Below, piece by piece: positions 7,620 through 12,997 of a stretch of DNA of 12,997 nucleotides (the first letter of the stretch is position 1; each line of letters starts with the position of its first letter). Origin of the DNA: JAAZVM01 sp041642635 (GTDB taxonomy: Bacteria > Patescibacteriota > Gracilibacteria > BD1-5 > UBA6164); the NCBI GenBank assembly GCA_041642635.1, contig JBEPWB010000030.1:1-12997 (forward strand). The letters run 5' to 3'. A program made the position numbers and the translations under genes. The notes below the pieces were generated by a model that did not search any database, was not told the DNA's origin, and saw only the letters and a program-made list of their open reading frames with translations.

Positions 7620-7648
7620 TAGACATTTTTTTTTATTTATGTTAAAAT
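7620..7648 (+). promoter_or_regulatory. Promoter of the peptidoglycan-binding protein gene
   Basis: TAGACA (7620-7625) and TAAAAT (7643-7648) are separated by exactly 17 bp and the -10 is preceded by TGT, an extended -10. Each hexamer differs from consensus at one base. Transcription would start near 7655, leaving a leader of about 27 nt, almost pure A/T, with no Shine-Dalgarno motif. Confidence 0.6.
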
Positions 7649-7681
7649 TACTTTATATATTATTATTTTACATAAAATTTT

Positions 7682-9478
7682 ATGTTAATTATACAAAATT
7701 ATAAAAAATTATTTTTTAGTTTTATAAAAAATGATTTACACGCTTGACCAGAAACTGGAAATGAAGTAAATTCAGAACCAACAGAACATTTAAATTTTAA
7801 TCAAATGTTTGATGAAATTTTTCAAGATAAAACTTTAGATTGAAATGATTTGGCAAATTTAGAACAAATTAGAGTAAGATTTGAAGCTGAACAAACTGAT
7901 ATTTTTGATTCCACAAGAGAAAATTTAAATTGAGTTGTTGAGGAAATGTTAGATAAATGATATACAGTTAACAACAGAGAAGATTTTTTAGCTTTATCAA
8001 ATATTCTAAAAATTTCTTCTCTCAATGAAGAATTAAGAAACTCATTTCCGCAAAATTATGAAGAATTTGTTAGTAAAATTTGAACAGATAGATTTTCTTT
8101 ATCTATGAATTATCAAGAAAATTGATTTAATGTTTATAATCAGAGATCTATTTATAAATGACAATTATGAATATTAATGTGATGAGCGTTTGCTCCTATA
8201 GATTCTATTTATAGGGATTCAGATTGAGATAACAATGAAATTAATGATTTTCGTGAATCTGAAATTAATATTTCAATTTGATGAAATAATCATTCTGTTG
8301 ATGTTCCAAGTGAAAATACAGTTGATGAACTTGATAATTCTTTTGAAAAAACAGAGGAAGAGAAATCAGATGAAGAACTTGATTTGTCTTATTTAGATGA
8401 ATTTAATAATTTTGAAAAATGAGAATCTGAAGAACAGCAAGTGGATTTTGAACCAGTAGAAATTCCAGAAGTGGAAGAAAGTCAAGAAGTCGATAATGAT
8501 TCTCAAGAAAATGAAGAATCGCAAGAAACTCAAGAAATTAATAAATACCAAAAAGCTGAAAATTTTTATTCTAGACTTTGAACAACAAGAGTTGCAATGG
8601 AAGAGTTACAGGCTTTATTAATATTAAATGGTGAAGATTTTCCAAATTATTGAGCTGATTGATATTTTGGTAGAGAAACATACGATGCTATTGTAAATTT
8701 TCAACAAAAAAATAATTTAACAGTTGATTGATTAGCAGGAGCTCAAACTTTAAGAGCTTTATGAATAGAACAAGATACTAGAGAGTTTTACTCAAGAGTA
8801 GATAGTCCTGAACAAAGAGAAGAACAAGATACTGAAAATACTAATTTTATGAATGAAATCGAAACTTCTTTTATGGATTGAATATGAGAAAATATTTCAG
8901 AATGACAAGAATCTATTAGGGATTGGATTTATGAAGTTTTTAGATTAAATGAAGATTTAAATGAATTTACTTGAATAAATTGAGAAACAATAAATATAGA
9001 GTTTGATAAAGATGATTTTATTATTCATGTTGATACAGCTTTTTTTGATTGAGTAAGAGATTTTCCTCTTACTGATTTACCAGAAAACCTGAATTCTATG
9101 GAAGATGCTAAAGCTTATGTTGAAAGAAATATAGAAGAAATAAAAGAAAAATATGATAATCAATACTTAGATAATGCTATTAATATGGTTTCTAGGTGAA
9201 GATGAAGTAATTATAATATATGAAGTTTTGAATGATTTGATTGAGAGCAATTAAATGTTAAATTGCATCAATCTAAAGATTATGAGAATAATTTTGACTG
9301 AGTTTATGTAAATGTTTCTACACCTTGGAATGACTGAATAAGAGATTATGAGACAAGAGTTGATTTACTGGATTGAAACTGATGAGAATTAAGTAGAGAA
9401 GAAGTTAGAAGTGCTGTAAATGAAGCAATATTTAAATATAGAGAATTATATACTCAAAAACAAGAAGAAGAGAGATAA
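7682..9478 (+). CDS. Large acidic protein with peptidoglycan-binding domain
   Basis: This 598-residue protein contains one recognisable domain: a PG_binding_1 repeat at about 298-361, with the pattern LQALL...G.DGYFGRET..AI..FQ....LTVDGLAG..TLRAL, predicted to bind cell-wall glycan or peptide. Residues 1-175 are charged and mostly helical. At D179-D181-D183 a DSDGDNNE stretch resembles a calcium-binding loop, weakly. Residues about 205-290 are very rich in Glu, Asp, Gln and Ser, probably disordered. The C-terminal 220 residues match nothing I know. Unusually for a wall-binding protein there is no clear signal peptide or membrane segment; the N terminus (MLIIQNYKKLFFSFIKND) is only weakly hydrophobic. 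Two other nearby ATGs are out of frame. It is a lone transcription unit with its own promoter and terminator. It could be a surface or secreted factor, or act on incoming wall fragments. Confidence 0.8.
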
Positions 9479-9514
9479 AAAAATAAAGAATTTTTAAAAA
9501 TTCTTTATTTTTTT
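9477..9514. terminator. Bidirectional terminator, perfect 38-bp palindrome
   Basis: The 38 bases form a perfect palindrome built on AATAAAGAATTTTT and its complement, with A runs on the left and T runs on the right. The TAA of the plus gene (9476-9478) and the TAA of the minus gene (9513-9515) overlap its two ends. It should stop both convergent transcripts. Confidence 0.75.
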
Positions 9515-10676
9515 ATTCAACTTTGAAACTGACATTTTTTTCTTCTTTGTGTTTTTCTTCTACGTATTTTTTAGATTTTTTAACTGATGATTTTGTTTTA
9601 CTAAATAATTCATAAGCTTCAAAAATATAGGGCATTTTGTATATTTTTTTGTTAAGTTTTCAAAAACCAAAACATATAGGGAATAATAATACAAGAAATA
9701 ATTTTGAGCTTATTAATCCAAAAATATTTAATATTATAAAAAGTGTTAATAATATAGTTATTGATATTCAATTTTTTATATGTAAATGATATTTTGAGTT
9801 TAATTCTTTTAAAAGTATTAAGTTTACAAAAGGAATATAAATTAAGTTTTTATTTAATTTTAATTCTTTTTTTGTTGTATTAATTTTTATTTCTTCTGAA
9901 TTTTTTTGTTTAATTTCACTAATTACTTTTGCTTTTGTTTGCTCAAAAGTAGTAAAGTTTCAACCAAAATAATTTTTTAGATATCTTATAAAGATTTTTT
10001 GCAGAATTATTTTTCAACTTGGTAAAAAGTAATAAGGTAAGTTTAGAGTTATTAATTCGTTTCTTACAAACAAATTTATTCAAACAAAAATTACAAATAT
10101 TGTATAAGCTAGTACAAATAAACTAGTTAAATTGTTATATCAAAATAAATATAATAAATATATAATAACAGTTATAAATAAATTTACTTTTAAAATATTT
10201 TTTATGTCAGAGTTATCAAATTTTGATCAAACGATAAATCATAAAAAGGGAATATAAGATAAAATTATTGAAACTTTGTCTTTTTCTTCATAATCAGAAT
10301 TGTTATTTATTTCAAGGTTAATTTTTTTGTTAGTTTTTATAAATTCTCAAATACTAAATTTTTCTCATTTTGAAGCTTTGTATATTCAAATAATCAATAA
10401 AAATAATAATCATAAAAATATTATATTTGCTACAATTAAATTAAATGAAAAACCAAAGAAATTTCATATTTGGTATCCAAGAGAGTTTTTTATAAAAATA
10501 ACATAGTTTACAATTAGTAAAATATGTATTATTACTGATGATAATACATGATTTTTAACAAAAGGATTATTTATCTTTTCGTTGTCTTTGTTTAGCAATA
10601 AAAGCCATGAAATAAATACCATTAAATATGCAGAAATTGCATTATTTATTATTTTTTGTTCTATTTTTTGAGACAT
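9513..10676 (-). CDS. Polytopic membrane protein, possibly DUF4870/Tic20-like
   Basis: This 387-residue protein is mostly hydrophobic. Membrane segments are visible at about 13-28, 45-62, 80-99, 141-150 plus neighbours, 162-205, 303-320 and 323-340, with a charged soluble stretch at about 240-295 and a Lys/Glu-rich C-terminal tail. The N-terminal third (NNPFVKNH..., then IYKASKGEKFSI) reminds me of the DUF4870/Tic20-like pattern, in which three or four helices end with a short xxAxxGexxxiP segment; YIPFLGFIVG follows. This resemblance is tentative and the second half is not recognised. It has its own promoter divergent from engB. Function unknown. With standard code only the first 69 residues would be found. 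Confidence 0.7.
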
Positions 10677-10707
10677 TTTAAAATTTTTACTTTATATTTT
10701 TCAATTC

Positions 10708-10742
10708 TTGCTTATTATAACATATATGTTTATTATTAACAA
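10708..10742. promoter_or_regulatory. Overlapping divergent promoters with palindrome
   Basis: Two good promoters face away from each other within 35 bp. Plus strand, for engB: TTGCTT (10708-10713), spacer 17, TATTAT (10731-10736). Minus strand, for the membrane protein: TTGTTA (10737-10742), spacer 17, TATAAT (10714-10719, perfect). The two spacers cover nearly the same bases and contain the perfect 12-bp palindrome AACATATATGTT (10719-10730), a candidate operator. The polymerases could not occupy both at once, so the two genes may be inversely expressed. Confidence 0.6.
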
Positions 10743-10753
10743 AAAATTTATAA

Positions 10754-11335
10754 ATGAATTTAAAAACAGTAAAATTTTTAAAATCTGTTTGATTGGGATC
10801 AAGTGAATATTATTTTGACGATCATAATGAAGTAGTTTTTGTAGGTAGATCTAATATGTGAAAATCAAGTTTGATGAACGCTTTATTCGAAAAAAAAGAT
10901 TTGGTAAAAACGTCTTCAAAACCTTGAAAGACTAGATTAGCAAATATTTTCTTGGTAGAAAATAAATATTATTTTACAGATTTACCAGGATATTGATTTG
11001 CAAAACTTTGAAAAGATTTAAAGGAAGAATTAGATTGACTTATTTCTTGGTACTTGGAAGAAAGAAAAGAATCTATAAAAAGAGTAGTAATTCTTGTTGA
11101 TTCAAAATTATGACCTCAACAATCAGATATTGATATGTATAAATTTATTTTAGATTTGGAAATGCCTGTCTTGATTGTATTATCAAAAATTGATAAATTA
11201 TCAGTTAACGAATACAAAAAATCGTTAAATTTTGCAAAAGAAACATTTTTTTGACAAGATGTTATTTGAGTTTCAAGTATCAAAAAAACTTGAATTAGAG
11301 AGCTTTGACAAGCACTTAAGTCTAGTATAAAATAA
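10754..11335 (+). CDS. engB: Ribosome biogenesis GTPase EngB (YihA/YsxC)
   Basis: This 193-residue single-domain GTPase helps assemble the large ribosomal subunit. The P-loop is GRSNMGKSS at residues 31-39, the switch I region includes KTSSKPGKTR, G3 is DLPGYG at 76-81, G4 is SKID at 144-147 (family usually TKxD) and a VSS G5 follows. Length matches the family (about 195-210). G36 of the P-loop and G81 of G3 are TGA, so the gene is unreadable in standard code. It has its own promoter and starts a unit with the AI-2E-type transporter (21 nt gap) and the His-tailed protein. The start at 10754 gives the expected distance to the P-loop and lies about 11 nt after the predicted transcription start, so the leader is very short. 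Confidence is high. Confidence 0.95.
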
Positions 11336-11356
11336 TTATTTTATTAAAAAATTATT

Positions 11357-12505
<1,149 letters not shown>

Positions 12506-12516
12506 GTAATAAAATT

Positions 12517-12732
12517 ATGCAAAAAATAAATATAGAAATAAACGATAAATATAGAGAACATATTGACTTGTTAAAAGAAATCATTCCAGACCAAAGCTGA
12601 CAAAAAATAAAAGATGACTCCAAAATAATGGAAGTTTTAATAGAAACTTTTATTTGATTTATCCAAGAACAGGCCAATGAACATGAACATAATCATGATG
12701 AAAATGGTAATTGCTGTTGAGGTCATCATTAA
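12517..12732 (+). CDS. Small protein with His/Cys metal-binding-like tail
   Basis: I do not recognise this 71-residue protein. Residues 1-50 look like a compact helical domain with a YREHIDLLKEIIP stretch and VLIETFIGFIQEQ. The last 20 residues are hydrophilic and unusual, with alternating His and acidic residues followed by two Cys and two His (HEHNHDENGNCCGGHH). Such a tail could bind nickel, zinc, copper or cobalt as in metallochaperones, but that is inference. It starts 11 nt after the transporter gene, so it is probably translated from the same mRNA; a metal link to that transporter is possible but unproven. Two glycines in the tail and helix are TGA. The terminator at 12864 ends the unit. 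Confidence 0.7.
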
Positions 12733-12936
12733 TAAATATTTCCAAAACTGAAAAAAATGATGAAAGGGAATTAGAAATAATTTATTATTAATAAATATAA
12801 TAACCCTTTTGTCAAGCCAAAAACAAATAAAAAACTTGCAAAAAAGTAAAAAAAGAATTAAATAAAATAGTTTAGAAGAAACTCTAAACTATTTTTTAAA
12901 ACTAAAAATTATTTTATTAAGTTAAAAATAAAAAAA
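12733..12936. other. Intergenic region before pilin gene
   Basis: This gap of about 200 bp contains no gene. A perfect TATAAT lies at 12796-12801 with a poor -35 (TTAGAA, 19-bp spacer). A nested inverted repeat has outer arms AAAGGG (12763-12768) and CCCTTT (12804-12809) and inner arms ATTTATT/AATAAAT around the loop ATT, so the transcript could fold here. A terminator follows at 12864-12897. Only 39 A/T-rich bases then remain before the pilin ATG, which leaves little room for a promoter there. Confidence 0.4.
12864..12897 (+). terminator. Terminator upstream of pilin gene
   Basis: A 13-bp perfect stem, AAAATAGTTTAGA (12864-12876) against TCTAAACTATTTT (12883-12895), encloses a 6-nt loop and is followed by T residues. 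It ends the engB to His-tail unit, or attenuates a transcript that reads into the pilin gene 40 nt downstream. Confidence 0.65.
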
Positions 12937-12997
12937 ATGCAAAACAAAAAAGGTTTTACGCTAGTAGAACTAATAGTAGTAATAACAATACTAGCGA
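12937..12997 (+). CDS. Type IV pilin or pseudopilin, N-terminal part
   Basis: Only the first 20 codons are inside the window. They read as a class III signal typical of type IVa pilins: a short basic leader (MQNKKG) and the processing and assembly motif FTLVELIVV, followed by a hydrophobic helix. Cleavage by the prepilin peptidase (gene at 6541-7551) is expected between G6 and F7, and E11 is the conserved E5 of the mature protein needed for assembly and methylation. G6 is encoded by GGT rather than TGA. The ATG at 12937 is preceded by an A run with no Shine-Dalgarno motif. The rest of the gene is beyond the window, so pilin and minor pseudopilin cannot be told apart. Confidence 0.88.
   Translation, partial: MQNKKGFTLVELIVVITILA

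Noticed and set aside
7822..8025. Minus-strand 67-codon frame
   Set aside because: Antisense to the peptidoglycan-binding protein gene; no promoter or motif.
10300..10506. Plus-strand 68-codon frame
   Set aside because: Antisense shadow of the polytopic membrane protein gene, which reads through as one frame of 387 residues.

Overview
The window comes from a very AT-rich bacterium that reads UGA as glycine (NCBI code 25 or 37), so from the candidate phyla Gracilibacteria (BD1-5) or Absconditabacteria (SR1). Read with the standard code almost every gene breaks into fragments. Read with TGA = Gly, fifteen complete genes and one partial gene appear, all ending in TAA (12) or TAG (3) and never in TGA. 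The TGA codons fall on glycines that are near-invariant in their families: the EngB P-loop, the RlmE SAM loop, the Nudix box, the sortase GHSS motif and the prepilin peptidase GGGD motif. All translations here were done by hand on that basis. The only CGG codon found in any gene follows the sortase catalytic cysteine, where Trp would fit well. This hints at code 37 (Absconditabacterales, CGA/CGG = Trp) but is a single codon.

Layout. 1-361: no convincing gene; a compact, relatively GC-rich island of inverted and direct repeats. 362-3532 (+): an operon-like run of four genes with 13-15 nt G/C-free spacers: a spore-photoproduct-lyase-like radical SAM protein, an SDR oxidoreductase, a membrane-anchored VanY-type D,D-carboxypeptidase and the 23S rRNA methyltransferase RlmE. 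3540-4785 (-): a 92-residue membrane protein and a membrane-anchored sortase. 4951-5884 (+): a Nudix hydrolase and a degenerate metallo-beta-lactamase-like protein. 5919-7551 (-): a 180-residue protein that looks like a conserved Patescibacteria family, and a prepilin peptidase. 7682-9478 (+): a 598-residue acidic protein with a peptidoglycan-binding domain. 9513-10676 (-): a polytopic membrane protein. 10754-12732 (+): the ribosome-assembly GTPase EngB, an AI-2E-family transporter and a 71-residue protein with a His/Cys tail. 12937-end (+): the start of a type IV pilin.

Much of the content concerns the cell surface: peptidoglycan trimming and binding, a sortase, and prepilin processing with a pilin gene nearby. 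This fits an episymbiotic or predatory cell that attaches to other bacteria, although that lifestyle is inferred from the lineage. All three convergent gene pairs meet at a hairpin whose arms contain or touch both stop codons. No Shine-Dalgarno sequence is seen before the starts inspected; leaders are A/T-only. Recognisable sigma-70-like promoters (TTGACA/TATAAT type, 17 bp spacing) precede several transcription units. No RNA gene, insertion sequence or CRISPR array was seen.
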